A DNA stretch of 64,000 nt, taken from NCBI GenBank assembly GCA_040954595.2, contig CM082588.2, positions 5,704,001-5,768,000 of the forward strand, read 5' to 3'. The notes under the pieces were generated by a model. The model searched no databases. It was not told the origin of the DNA and saw only the letters and a program-made list of their open reading frames with translations. The number at the start of each line of letters is the position of its first letter. Within the stretch, counting starts at the first letter, position 1. The translations under genes and the position numbers were made by a program. The DNA comes from Balanoglossus misakiensis (lineage: Eukaryota > Hemichordata). Of the stretch, positions 24,975-37,486 are shown piece after piece.

Positions 24975-27900
24975 ATGTTCTCCAGCCAAACCTTGCGGCA
25001 GTGTCTTGCGATAGGCTGCGTACTAGGCGTTGTGTTCGTAGCGGTGCTCACCGTTCAAGGTAAATTACCACGTCACTTTTTTTACGTTATGACATTATGG
25101 CAGATGAAATGTAGTCTCATACTTCAGATAGTGGTGGTAGTTTTCTAGGGGTAATCTACCGTTTACTTTAGTCAATACTTCTGTGCATTTCCTTACACTT
25201 TGAACCCTTAATCGCCAAACACAAAACACTTCTTGAAGAAACTTTCAAGATATTATAAGTTGATCCTACTCCCGCACTTAACGATCAGTCGTTTTGGCTT
25301 TTTGTTAGTCTTTCTGCCTGTCCCCCAACCCTGTCTCTCTGTCTGTTTATCTGTCTGTTCAGTCTTTCTATTAAATCCACAGAAATTGCGTACCAAGTCG
25401 GCATATAATCTGTGAATATTTCTGCCAAATGTTGGAAGACCCCGAAATGCAATTTTCGAAATCTCGTCCTTTTCACCACATTTCTCCGTACCATGTGTCA
25501 TTAAAACAGTAGCGACCAAGGGCGAAATGTATTATCAAAGGCGTTGTCACTTAAAATTTATCAAAGTTCAATACACAGATTGTTTTATTGCTCTTTATGC
25601 GAAAGGCATGCCAGGGTTGCTGATAGGACTCCCCCTATTTGGAATTTTGTGACCTGGTTATTGTTTTGGAGGTCACTTGAATATTTTTCACAATTGCACT
25701 CTCATATATCACGTAGATATGGCGACGTTGAACAAACAATGGTGTTGATATGAACACCCGTTGCAAGTTCAAGTGTCTCTGGCAGCGAAACTCTGTAATT
25801 TAAACTGTTATCCCTTTTACGTTATATTCAGGTAGTCAAAACTTGTTTACTGATATGTGGTTCTCGTGTAGAAGTGTGTTCTTTGGCCAATTGCCTTCCT
25901 ATTCTATAGGTGAGGGTCAAAAAGCCTGGAAAAGTTTTGTAGATTTGGGTACATTTTCCATTATATTAACAAATGATGTACCTGTATTTAATTGTACCGT
26001 ATACCCTTTGGTAGGTTCACACTTTAGCAACATGCGGAGGGAGGGGGTGTCACTTTTAGTGGTCAACCTCCCTTAGTTCCACGGGCCAATTCCTACAGGG
26101 TTCTCTAAATCCGAGTGTGACAAGGGCTTCTTCTCCCCTTGCACATTTCTTTGGACAAGCAATGCCACTCTGGTTTTCTTCTTCTTAGAATTTACCAAAG
26201 GAGGTGATATCAACGTTCAAGGACGACATCCCCGCAGTTCAGATGTCGTCGACCCTTCAAAGCAGGGATCTAGTGAAGGCGTGGCCATTCTGGAAGCCCC
26301 TGTCATACCTCGAACGCCAGCATCGATTGGCACACTGGTGATGACGACCACCGAACCAACGGCGACAACACAAACCGACACCACACCGGGAGTCACCAAG
26401 GCGACAACCTCAGCAACCACCATCGCCATGGGAACTGAGATGACCACAGCCACCGGAACCGACGCGATGAGAACTACGGAAAGTGTCACCACTGTCGATT
26501 CGGAAACTGACGTGACACAGACGAGAACGACATCTGCGGTTCCCGGACGAACTACCGCCGTCGTTGGTACAGACGTGTACACGACCACGCCGACCATCAC
26601 CCCCACTACCTCCGCGGACGTTGGAACAAACGCATCGCCAGCAAGAACGACGCTTTTCCTCCCAACTCTTGCTTCGACCCGCGCAACGGCTTCAATCTCA
26701 CCGACGACGCTGGCCGCAACGATGCCCGGCGTGCCATCAACGACAGAGGGCCCGGCGACGGATCAAACAGTTGGGGTGACTAGCACTCTACCGAGTACGG
26801 ACGGTCGCACAGCAGAACCCACGACAACAGCAACCTCAGCGGTGACAACCGAGAAAGGTGTAACCACAGAAAGTGACGTCACCACCGCGACTATGAAGAC
26901 AACTGCAGAAGTGACAACCATGAGAAGTACTACACTACGAAATGTGATTGGTCCACTACCAGGAAACAGACCGCCAACATTTCCCCCAGGTACAAAACTC
27001 ACTCACTCACTCACTCGCTCTCAGTCAGTCTATTCACTTCTTGAAGTGTCAAATTACATGATTTCTTCCCACAACGACATAGGTATGTCATCGAATTGAA
27101 GTACAATGTAATTGAATTGAATTTATTGGATGCTAGTATGTTTATGTTTTCCGTGAAAGGTTGGAAGCCATGGAAGAAGTACTTTTTCCGAATTATTTTG
27201 CGATATCTCTTGCGTGCATGGGAGGAAGTCATACGGGAAGACATTGAAAAAATAGTAAGTCTTTCGGCGAATACTTTGTCATTTTACTCTAATGAACAAA
27301 AATACGTAGTGGTTATTTACTTGTTTTTATCTCTCGCCAATACTGAAAACTAACAACGAAACAGCAACGACGTGCACTTTTTACACATTGTTATTCATGC
27401 TAGAGTCTGTATGTATCTGTACTATGTCTTATTCTTTCTCTCCTTCTATCCCACACCTTAGTTCTGTCCCTACTACAGAGAGCGCTTCCCGGATGCTTTC
27501 ATTGAATGCAAAGTCTCTGACATTCTGTAAGTATGACAAAAGTATACATGAATTCCAAACACATAACTGAAATAAGATGGTTTTTTTAGTTTACCGTCAA
27601 TACAAGGCAATTTAGAATATGTTCATGATATTCGATCAGAAAATCTTATATGGTCAGACTTATTCCCCGTAACCGGGCGCATGAGATCACGTAATCCATA
27701 ATTCCTCAACAGATTGCCGGGACCGTTTGCCAGATACACCAGAAGTATCGAAGCAGAGACCAATGTGTCGGTGACATATGACGTCATATATGACGCGAGC
27801 AGTGATGTCGCAGAGCTATCTGCCGAGAAAATCTACGAACAGTCAGGGTTGAAAGAGGACATCGAAAACGGCGCCATTGAGGGTAACTTCACCGTGGTGG

Positions 27901-29541
27901 CAGAGCCGTGCGAATTCGATGATTGTGGAGGTAAGATTCAGACGTCGGACTTTCAAAGCCCTTAAGAACTACCACTTTTTGCATTATTTTTCATGGTTTT
28001 AGTTTCCTACTTAGATTGGTTCATTTAAATAATTTAAACGTACATGTTTTTTCGCAGAAGATGACGTGAATTGGTGTGAAAACGCCGAATGCGATTCTGA
28101 ATTCACCCCAGGCGATGACGGCAGCGGGTGTGCGTGTCAGTCGAAATGCAGGCACGCATTTTGTAGAAACGAGGGGATTTGTGAACATTCAGAGGCGGGC
28201 ATCTCCTGCAGGTATGTGTGTCCATGTCATTAGTAGAAAGAATCTTACATGTACGTATGGTTGTTGAGAAATTATACACCTCTGCAATCCGTATGTGGCG
28301 AGGGTTTCAGGGTCCAGATAAGAATCGTGTGTCGTGAAGGATCTCGATTACGTTCGGGCCCTAATTCTCTTTCTGTGCAAATGCTTGTTTCTGTTCCCCA
28401 GCTGTCGATCCGGTAATGGATGGACCTACATCGGCGTGCAATGCGACCAGATATGGTACATCAGCTACACTATACTCATTTTTGTCTCCGTGCTGGTGCT
28501 GATGTTGTTGACCACTGTTGTACTGGTAATTTACTGCCTCAAGCGAAGGCGAAAGGACATACAACAAGCGAAGATGAAAGCTACCGGTAAATGGTTTTCA
28601 AGGTAGGTATCTCAACCTTTCTGCACATACGTGAATCTTACGTTTGCACAGATCTCGAAGGGATACGTGAACTTCTATCTATTTATTTTCAGCAAACCGG
28701 GCGAAAGCTGGCTTAGTTATTTCAACGAAGCGTTCCAGCCGCTCTCCGAATCACCAGCCGACCACACCCAAGAAACGAACCCTCGCGGTCTCGAGTCGAC
28801 ATGGATAAGCAACAGGTCATCCGGGTACCGCGGCGAGTCCAGCGAAGCGCCCTCCATCGAGATGGGCGAGTGTTCCCCGCAGCCACACCACGGTCAGGCC
28901 CCAGGCACCGGTGATTTGTGGACGAACGAATTTGCCGAAACGAGTCTTCAGACCGCCGAAGGGATGGACGGCAGTGCGCGAAGTGGCGGGGAACCGAAGT
29001 CTCCCAACGAAGGGCTGTCTTATGGAATGAGCCACATGTACGCAGGCAAAAACGCCGGCGAGAATTTAAGGCCGGCCCCAAAACAGGGAGTAGCCACCCA
29101 AACGGGAAGCAGCAACCAGCCGTACAAATTCAACCCTACAGTGAGTAACATAGACCCGAACGTTGAGGTATGTAGATATAATTTTCTTCCAAGCGAGTTT
29201 CATGTTCCGATGTGCAATGGTGAAATACATAACACAAGGGCGTCGGTTGAGAAAAAAAAATCGTGTTATTGAAGTTTGACAAAAATCAACTGCAACGGGT
29301 TTACCAGTTGTTAATGTTTATATAGATATCTTTAGTGCTTAAATTCGTAGCTATTACTTCTCCTTTGCTGTTTAGATTATTCTGTACGCAACAATACATT
29401 TTGCAATAGCGCTCATGGCGTTGTTTTAATGAAAATTGGACTAAGGACTCCACATACAAGATATTAGTGTGCTTTCTCTTTAATTTTCAGATTCGTATTA
29501 AGCGACCAACCATTGTTCTGAGACAGCCATACTCGGAATAG
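24975..29541 (+). CDS. Transmembrane mucin A: signal peptide, Ser/Thr stalk, SEA-like, EGF-like, TM, nine exons
   Basis: Exons are 24975-25059, 26189-26989, 27160-27254, 27462-27526, 27713-27930, 28058-28211, 28402-28602, 28693-29167 and 29491-29541, giving 714 aa. Exon 1 encodes a hydrophobic signal peptide. Exon 2 is a 267-residue Thr/Ser-rich stalk, a likely O-glycosylated mucin domain. Exons 3-5 encode a region I read as SEA-like, with VSVTYDVIYDAS resembling the late SEA strand; the autoproteolytic GSVVV-type motif is absent. Exons 6-7 encode a Cys-rich EGF-like module ending in GNGWTYIGVQC. A TM helix follows directly (about residues 493-517), then the basic stop KRRRKD and a tail of about 195 aa. 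The order SEA, EGF, TM recalls vertebrate MUC3/12/17. The paralogue mucin B lies just downstream with the same exon phases. Ligand and signalling partners are unknown. Confidence 0.82.
25060..26188 (+). other. First intron of mucin A
   Basis: A 1.1 kb intron separates the signal-peptide exon from the stalk exon (donor GTAAAT, acceptor TTCTTCTTAG, phase 1). No other gene or clear element is seen in it. Confidence 0.6.
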
Positions 29542-30188
29542 CGATCAACATCGACAGATTTGGTAATTTACGACAACGTGCCACCAAAAGGAACGGGGTG
29601 TGTTCGTGAAATTATCGCGTCAGTTCTCATAAATAATATGGAGAGGGAATGGATATGCGAGAAGATCAACATTAAACTGCACTTGTGTAGGATGGCGAAA
29701 AATACTCAAGGTTTCCACAAGGTTCAACAGTTTCAAGAATCCTGTCTTAAGAAGAGAATTTAATGACGGAACTGTTTATACAATTGAAGTTGAAATAACA
29801 TTATACAACCATGTTTAGAATTAGTAAACTACAGTAGGAAGATCAAATTTTGAATAATGTACAACTTTAGTGATTTTTTACAATACTCTTACGCAAAGCA
29901 AGTAACTGTATAACAGCAATATTTACCATTACCCGGTGACCATTTACTAGTATCTCTAGTTTTGCACCCTTTAAAGGTCACATGTTGAACCCACGCTATG
30001 ATTTTTCATAATACATTGACTTCCGAAATTAATCACGGATAAATATATGATCATGTGATTGCAATTACTACACAAAACTTCCTTATTATTAGTTTGATCA
30101 CACTCTCCGTGTATTCTTGAAATAACGGCCGACTGTGTCGCTTATAAAGTTGTTATGTAACTGACGGACGTGTCTGTCTGTCACTGAC

Positions 30189-30227
<39 letters not shown>

Positions 30228-30914
30228 GTATGTATTGTTGAAAGACGCTGCCACCCACTGTACGTTTGTTAATATTCCGCAACGAGAGAAAATTATCACT
30301 TGTCTTATTTTATCATTATGTAGGTTTGTAATTGCAATACAGCATGATAGGCTATCTAAATTGCGCTGTTAAATGAAATACCCGCAGTCGTAGGTTGATA
30401 CAAGGCTTATCCCATCGGTACAGCTATCTAACATTATAGCTTTAAGATAGGCGCCGGGCTTATGCGTGTCTCATGCTTGATCGTGAAGGTCTGCTGGTAG
30501 CAACTAGAGCAAATATCATCAACTCGTATATTAACCATTTAGTGCATGGGTACTCCTCTATACATGTACATTGTCCATAGGAATTTAGGTCTGAGAAGGT
30601 TAACAGTGATAAAGTATTTTATTTAAATAAAAAAACGATAAATATTTCGTTACCTGGTAGCAATTCTACCGGACAGGAGATAAAGATGACTTATGACATC
30701 CCAGCATATTATAATTATCACGCCACGATTATCTGTGATTGGCAGTATGATAACAACCACACCCATGCTGAAACGTTACGTACGCGTCAAGATCCGGGTT
30801 ATCTTGGGACAATGTTTTTTCATCGGCGAATGGTTCAGGAAGCGGAATATTACAGCTGCGTATTAAAGAAGTCTCAAAAGGTTCCCTTCAACACTGGGTG
30901 TATATAGTGACAAG
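29542..30914. other. Intergenic spacer between the two mucin genes
   Basis: About 1.4 kb of AT-rich sequence without exon-like frames. It includes an impure TCTG/TC microsatellite at about 30175-30228. A TACATGTACA palindrome lies near 30561. Confidence 0.5.
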
Positions 30915-33900
30915 ATGAACAACGGTCCATACTTGCGATTGAACCTGTCCGTAGACTTTGCGTGCGTTTTGTGTTTGGCGATGTTCACATCTTCCCACGC
31001 CTGGCGTAAGTATATATACAGGTCCTTATCTTTCTCAGCTTGGCAAAGAATCGGCGTTTGTTTCCTGTTACGTGCAAGCTCAGCGAGCTGGAGTTGATGG
31101 AGCGTTATTTGACAACTACAGGCTGAAAGTTTATGATTTCAAGATGGAAAACGCCACTAAGCTTCAGAATTAATGTAGTTCTCTAAGTTCCACTGTTCTG
31201 GCTGTGACGCAGAGCCCACAATTTATGGTTGTTTGTTTTAGGCTATTCAGGTATCGTGTGGGATTCTAGCCGTGGAAACACAGCTGTTTGGTGTGTGTGT
31301 GTGTGTGTAGGGGGGGGGATACATGTACTAGTTTCCCCACCAAACGAGCATATCCCCACCCAATTGCTGTGTTTCCACATCTAGTGAGATTCACGTGTAG
31401 TCAATCGATAATATAATGCGTGTTAGACTAGCCCACTAGTCGCTTGGTGATTTTTAAATCTCAATACTTTTGTATTTTCGGTGGTGTTTTGTCTTAATCA
31501 ATAATTGCAATACTTTTTGCGAACATGCTTGCCTTGAGCGTGTTTTTTGTAGTGAGGTGAGTTTCGAATTTGGGACTGAGCTTGTGGTTTCGGGTGGCTA
31601 CGCGTTCCCTACACATAATGAAGCCCATAGACTTGGAGCAAGTCTAAATGCGTGTGTTTTTTATATTCAAAGTCCACTATCAGTACACGTATAGGCTATT
31701 TTTTCAGTAGCTTTATTCTGTGTATTAACCACGGTTTCTTGTTCGGGTCCCCGGGGTAGTGTTCAATGCATAGTCTCCCTCTTTTCAACATAGCCCCATG
31801 TGCGCAATTGACACTGTTATTGATTCAAAATTGTGACCAAGTCCGGACTTGTAAACAACAACAATGGTCGGTACGTATAAACATGGCTTGAATACAAGCG
31901 GAAAATTGGCCGTGGTGGGATTCTAAGGGGAACAGGAACATTTATTTGATACGCACAACAAAAATTCTGATAAACGAGCAGGAAGTTACAGCTATGGTAA
32001 CCCTTCAAAGTGATACAAAACCCTGTGTTTAGCACGGGCACGACGAAGCCCTCACCACGTCTATGACTAACGTACACCGTCTATCTCGGCCATATCAGCC
32101 CAAGTAGACCACTGACCCGATTACGGGTAATAAATCAGCGGTCATCAGATCAGTGGAGATTAAATTAAATCATACCACGTATTAAATACCATTGCCACGG
32201 TGTGTCTGGATCGTCCCAGCGACGTTGCATGACAACTGATGAATGGAATGTGTCGCTGATGCTACGTGATCGACGACTCGTAATTGCCGCCGACGTGAAT
32301 TAGCACGGGGTAGGGTTAGGATTACGGCGAATACCACAAACAACCCCCAAAGAACAAACAAAAAAACCAAACAAACAACAACCAACAAGCAAACAGACAG
32401 ACAGACAAACAACCACAAACATACACACACATTGGTGTACAGTGCCACACCTTAATAACAAACATTGCCTCTTCAGTGATTGCAAATACACAAATACACG
32501 CACACACATACACACGCATATAAAGGATGTCAAAATTTCAATCAATTGAAGGGTCAAGGACAAGTACATTTTTCTTAAAGAACAAGATGATGTTGTTGTT
32601 AAGTAATTGACAATTAACAATTATTTAGTAAGCGCCTAGCCATGGGGACAGATTGTCAGAAAATTACAAAGTCTAGTTTTTTTGTAAACTTTGAACTGTC
32701 CAAACAAAACAAAACAAAACAAACATTATAATATGTAAATATTAAACTGACGCATGGCTTGTATAAGAATTATATGTATACTTGCATAGTGGAATTGTCT
32801 GTCTTTACAACACTGATAAAATATTTCAATTCATTTCGTACACTTTTTCGCGCATACTAAGAGGCGTGACATTGCCTTTTGACCCTTTCCCGGAAAAGAG
32901 GCGTCATTTTTTCTTGGACTAACATATTTGTGTGTTTATTTTTGTTTGTTAAATTTCTGTCCGAAGTCGTTGGCAACGATGTCGACCACGTGATCACTGA
33001 GCGACATTCACGGCCTTTCACTGACAACGACAGCAAGCCTGATATCAAGAATAGAGAGGTTGGTATAACCCTGAAACAAAATGGAAGCGTAGTCCGCAAC
33101 ATTCAGCCGAGGCTAGGTACGAAGGACGTCTCGCCGCCCATCCCCGTCCATTTAGCATTCAGTGGTACTTCACCTTTGCCTGGGACGGAGATCATGATGA
33201 CGAGTACTCAACAAATGCACACGGATCAGGAAACCGACGTGTCGTCACCAATGATAACCTCGGCGCTCATGACAACTACGTCAGCCATGCAGACGGACCT
33301 GTCGACAGCCGCGTCAAGGGAAGCAACGACGGTTGCAGGTACGGAGGTGGCCATGACGACAATACTCACGACTACCGAGGAGGCAGAAACGGACGTCACA
33401 AGCCCACGTGCGACTGTTTCCTCCACACCGACGTCGGACCAGTCGACAAATTCGCTAGAAACGACAGTCTCCCCGACAACGTCCGCCATCGGCACTGAAA
33501 CTTTCACAACTTCGGGACTGTCTACAACGGATGATATTCAGACGGACCAAACGACGGAACGAGCTACATCGACCCCAACGATGCACTTCACTTTAGACAC
33601 TTCGACAACAATTGTGACAGAAGTCACATCTTCACCAGGCACCGAAAGAATGACATCGGTTATACCTACTGGTACTACTGCAGATATGGAGACTGACCAA
33701 ACGACAACCCAGACAACAGTGACCTCAACGACTCAATTTACCACGGAGACATCAACGCCAACGTCACCCTTAGCGACATCAGCGGAGTTAACAACCATGG
33801 CAACCATATCCGAGACCACAGAAGATGCAGGGACGGACGTGCCGTCGCCAGTGGCAACGACTGCGCCTATGGAAACCACGTCAGCGGCACCAAGAGAACC

Positions 33901-36900
33901 AACGACGGTTGCCGGTACGGAGGTGGCCATGACAACAATGCTCACGACTACGGAGGAGGCAGAAACTGACGTCACAAGCCCACGGGCGACTGTTTCCTCC
34001 ACCCCGACGCCGGACCAGTCGACAAATTCGCTAGAAACGACAGTGTTTCCAACAACGTCCTCCGTCGGCACTGAAACTTTCACAACTTCAGGACTGTCTA
34101 CAACGGAGGGAATAGAGACGGACCAAACGACAATACGAACTACAACAACCACGCCCACAGGGAGTGTAACAACTGTATCACAGTCGACACAAGCCACACA
34201 GACAGGTGCCGTTTCTACGCTCCTACAATCAACGAGCTATCTGGGCTCAACCTCTGCGACCTCACAAGTGTTAACAACCACGCCCTTCGAAACCACACAC
34301 AGCACAACTCCAATAAGAACGACACTCGCAAATGTGATTGGCCCGTTACCCGAAGACGAGCCGGCGGAATACCCAGGTGAGTGGATAACGCACAGATGTG
34401 TTTTGAACCAACACCGGCCTTAACGATCTCCCTTGTGACAGAACCAGTTCATTTTTAGACACGAAGTAGTGCACAGAATTCATTTTATTTATGTCACATA
34501 CAAATTGCGTGACAAATACAATTTCTCGGTAAAACGCCGTTGAAGCAAGTTTAGTGTTGAAAGTAATTTCCTCGAAGATAAACACGGAAAATAAATTTCC
34601 GGTAATATACATGTAACTGTCAGCCTTCTTTAGAACTTACAAAAAATCATTTACGACGAAAACCTTGCCATAATGCTACATACTCACCCACAGAGGGCGA
34701 ATCACCAGACAAGACGTACTACTACAATATGGTTTTGACCTATGATACAGATGTGTCGGAGGAACAAGTGGAAAATGACGTCAAAGAAATTGTGAGTCAT
34801 TTTAGCTTCTGTCGTTATGCAGCATTGAATCATTTATCGTATATCATATCTTCGGCTCCCCTATGTTAACCAATATTAGGTATCGGTCTTTGTCATACGT
34901 TCTCGTCTTTCTAAGAAAGTTCATTTGTTCTTTACTTCTCTCTCTCTAACCTCCGTCCTTATCTGTCTGTCTGTCTGTCTGCCTGTCTGTCTATCTGTTT
35001 CTGTTAGTTCTGCCCATACTACGAGGGGTTTGACGAACAAGCTTTCGTTGACTGCTACGCTACCTCTGTAAAGTAAGTAACGAAATTCTGGCCACAGTTC
35101 GTATAATTATTCAATATTCTAACATTCATGCTCATCTTATTGATGATCCTCCGCTCTCTACAGGAAGGACTATATAGACGCTTCATGCGATGGTGCCTCC
35201 AGCCTATCCTGTTTGCAGGTGTATGATAATACATGTGTATGACGTAATAAAATGAACGTAGTACATGTAAACCCTAGGCCATTTTCATGACCCCTACATG
35301 ACCTTACCTTGTCTTCTATCTTTTCCCAAGTTTTACCACAGACGATCCTACTACGAGACTGCGCGCAAGTGCCGCAGCATCTGAACAAAATGTGTCTGTA
35401 TCCTATGACGTCATTTACAACGCAACCAGCGAAGTCGCCAGTCTCGAGGCCGACGAGATCTACGTGCAATGTGGGTTGAAAGAGGATCTTGACAACGGGA
35501 CTGTGGAGGGAAATTTCACGGTGGCTCAACAGCCATGTGAGACCAGCTGTGGTGGTAACTTTGATTTCTAATTTCTTTGTTCTACGTGCACGCGTTACTT
35601 CACCACACCATCATAACAATGCCCATGCGCGTATCACTTGCTAATGCTGACGTTTATGATATACCACGTACAACGTCATCAGTTTTTGCTGCCCCGGAAC
35701 ATTTCGTATTGTTTTGCCTTTACAACATCATCATGGTGCACGAAAATCAGGAATGAACAAAACACATGGAATTCTCGGTAAATAATATCAACGAATTGGT
35801 ATTTAGGCTCTGGTGCTCCATTTCAGACACAATGTCCTTTAATGTATTTTTGTTTCGAACAGAAAAACCGGTGGACTGGTGTGATGGCGCTGTATGCAGT
35901 CCAGATTTCACACCTGTGGACGATGGCAGCAGCTGCGTCTGCGAGTCGAACTGCAAACACCAATACTGCTTGAACGAGGGTCTTTGTGAACACCCGGCTG
36001 AAGGCATCTCGTGCACGTATGTACAGCACAGCAACAATATCATGACATGTTAGAGATAATCGCTATTACATTATCTAGTTCAGATTGTGATTGAGTATTC
36101 ATGCATGTACCTCTGTAACCTCTGTACCTACTATAACCAAGACAACTTCAAAAGTGAGCGGCTGTACCCCATTAACTATGCAGAAAATTCTTATACCCTC
36201 AGATGCCGTTCTGGTAATGGTTGGACTTATGTTGGCGATCAGTGCGAGCGGATATGGTATTATGGCTATACCGCCCTCGCCATCGGCTGTGTTCTGCTTA
36301 TGGCCATCGTTGGTATTACGATCTACTGCTGTTACTCGCGACGGCGGAAGAAGGACGTGGAACGGATGATGGAAGGGGACGACGCACGTGTTGAAGAAGT
36401 TACATTCGCCAGGTAGGGGTCGTCAGCACATACGCCCAACCAAGACCTCTATTGTCATGTTATATGACAAGTTGGATAATATCGTTTGGCCCGGCATTAA
36501 ACACTTCATCAACAACACAAAGCTATGCCTTAAGTATTAAAGGGACATTAGGCCTATCCGTAACTCTTGACTTTATTTGCTGTATTTTTGTTCTATGTAT
36601 CAACTGCAATTTCTTGCTGTACTCCAAATTCACCGAAAATCGTTGCTTTAGACTGTCATCCATAATTCTGTCAAATATTGAATTTCAATCATGAGTCGTT
36701 TCCTAAAGGGTGACCCACTTCTTATTTTTTCAGTCCCCTCTATGGCACCCATCCGTTTACAATCTTCAACGAAGGCTTCGAGACAGAGGGCGAGGAAATC
36801 CTCGCGAACGAGGTTGCTGAAGCTATGGTATTCGAGCGAACCTGGGTGGGGAACAGGAAGAACGCGAAAGATTCATCGACCGACGAACATTCGATAGGAG

Positions 36901-37267
36901 CACCCTCTGTTGATACGAGTGAATTTTCAACAGACAGCGGAGCACGGGGAGAATTCGCTGCCCACAACATTTGGAGCAAGCGACTTCCCGAAACAAGGTT
37001 TCAAACTCCAGAGGGCGATTCGAGGACTTCAGTGGCAGCTACTGAAAAAGATTCTTTTCGCGGAACTTTTACGTTCCCAGACGACAGTGATCGTGTTCGT
37101 GTGTGGAATCCGACAGTGGAGCACATAGATCCAGATATAGAGGTTAGTGTGGATAGATGGATAGATGGATGGATGGATGGATGAATGAATGAATGAATGA
37201 ATGAATGAACGAACGAACGAACGAATGAATGAATGAATGAAGGATAGATCATTCAGTCGGTCATTTG

Positions 37268-37300
<33 letters not shown>

Positions 37301-37486
37301 CAAACCAACCAACCAACCAACCAACCAATCAATCCAAAGTTCCAACTTCTGAGAACACGCATGTACTGAATTATGCTCTCCCTGCTTTTCCAGATTCGCA
37401 TTCTCAGACCGTCGATAATACTAGCGGCCCCGTACCCCGGACAGATTGACGGTGTCGATAACATTGACATGGAAAGCTATTTTTGA
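30915..37486 (+). CDS. Transmembrane mucin B, tandem paralogue of mucin A, nine constitutive exons
   Basis: Exons are 30915-31005, 32967-34376, 34694-34791, 35008-35072, 35331-35554, 35863-36016, 36203-36412, 36734-37142 and 37394-37486, giving 917 aa. Exon 1 encodes a signal peptide (SVDFACVLCLAMFTSSHAW). The Thr/Ser-rich stalk (exon 2, 470 aa) is longer than in mucin A and holds an internal duplication. The SEA-like region has VSVSYDVIYNATSEV, the EGF-like module ends in GNGWTYVGDQC, and TM is at about residues 702-726. A basic SRRRKKD follows, then a tail of about 190 aa. Intron phases equal those of mucin A at every junction, and the EGF exon is 154 nt in both. The tails share NPTV..IDP..EIRI..P.I.L across the last intron. 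An alternative ATG at 32879 in exon 2 would give a weaker signal-like start; the separate first exon is preferred by analogy with mucin A. Confidence 0.82.
31006..32966 (+). other. First intron of mucin B
   Basis: A 2.0 kb intron between the signal-peptide exon and the stalk exon (donor GTAAGT, acceptor CCGAAG, phase 1). It contains a GT run followed by a G run (about 31290-31318) and A/C-rich simple sequence near 32340-32520. No exon candidates are convincing. Confidence 0.5.
33315..34132 (+). repeat. Duplicated 80-codon block in the mucin B stalk
   Basis: Segments of about 242 bp at 33315-33556 and 33891-34132 align without gaps at a constant offset of 576 bp. Both encode the run TTVAGTEVAMTT, TTEEAETDVTSPRATVSSTP, DQSTNSLETTV and GTETFTTSGLSTT. 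The high identity indicates a recent in-frame internal duplication that lengthened the O-glycosylated stalk. Confidence 0.9.
35164..35220 (+). other. Possible cassette exon of mucin B
   Basis: Between exons 4 and 5 a 57-nt segment is flanked by CTCTACAG and the donor GTATGA. It is open in the mucin B frame (KDYIDASCDGASSLSCLQ) and is symmetric, phase 2 to phase 2, so inclusion or skipping both keep the frame. Mucin A has no counterpart and joins directly. It would add two cysteines to the SEA-like region. Confidence 0.35.
37153..37330. repeat. Compound tetranucleotide microsatellite
   Basis: Runs of GGAT, GAAT, GAAC, CAAT and CCAA units follow one another inside the last intron of mucin B. 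The adjoining units differ by single bases, as if one array mutated and re-expanded several times. Confidence 0.95.

Noticed and set aside
32879-32966. ATG upstream of the mucin B stalk as the translation start, with a hydrophobic run
   Set aside because: The hydrophobic run is the T-rich polypyrimidine tract before the acceptor at 32966. The separate signal-peptide exon at 30915-31005 has the right phase and mirrors mucin A.
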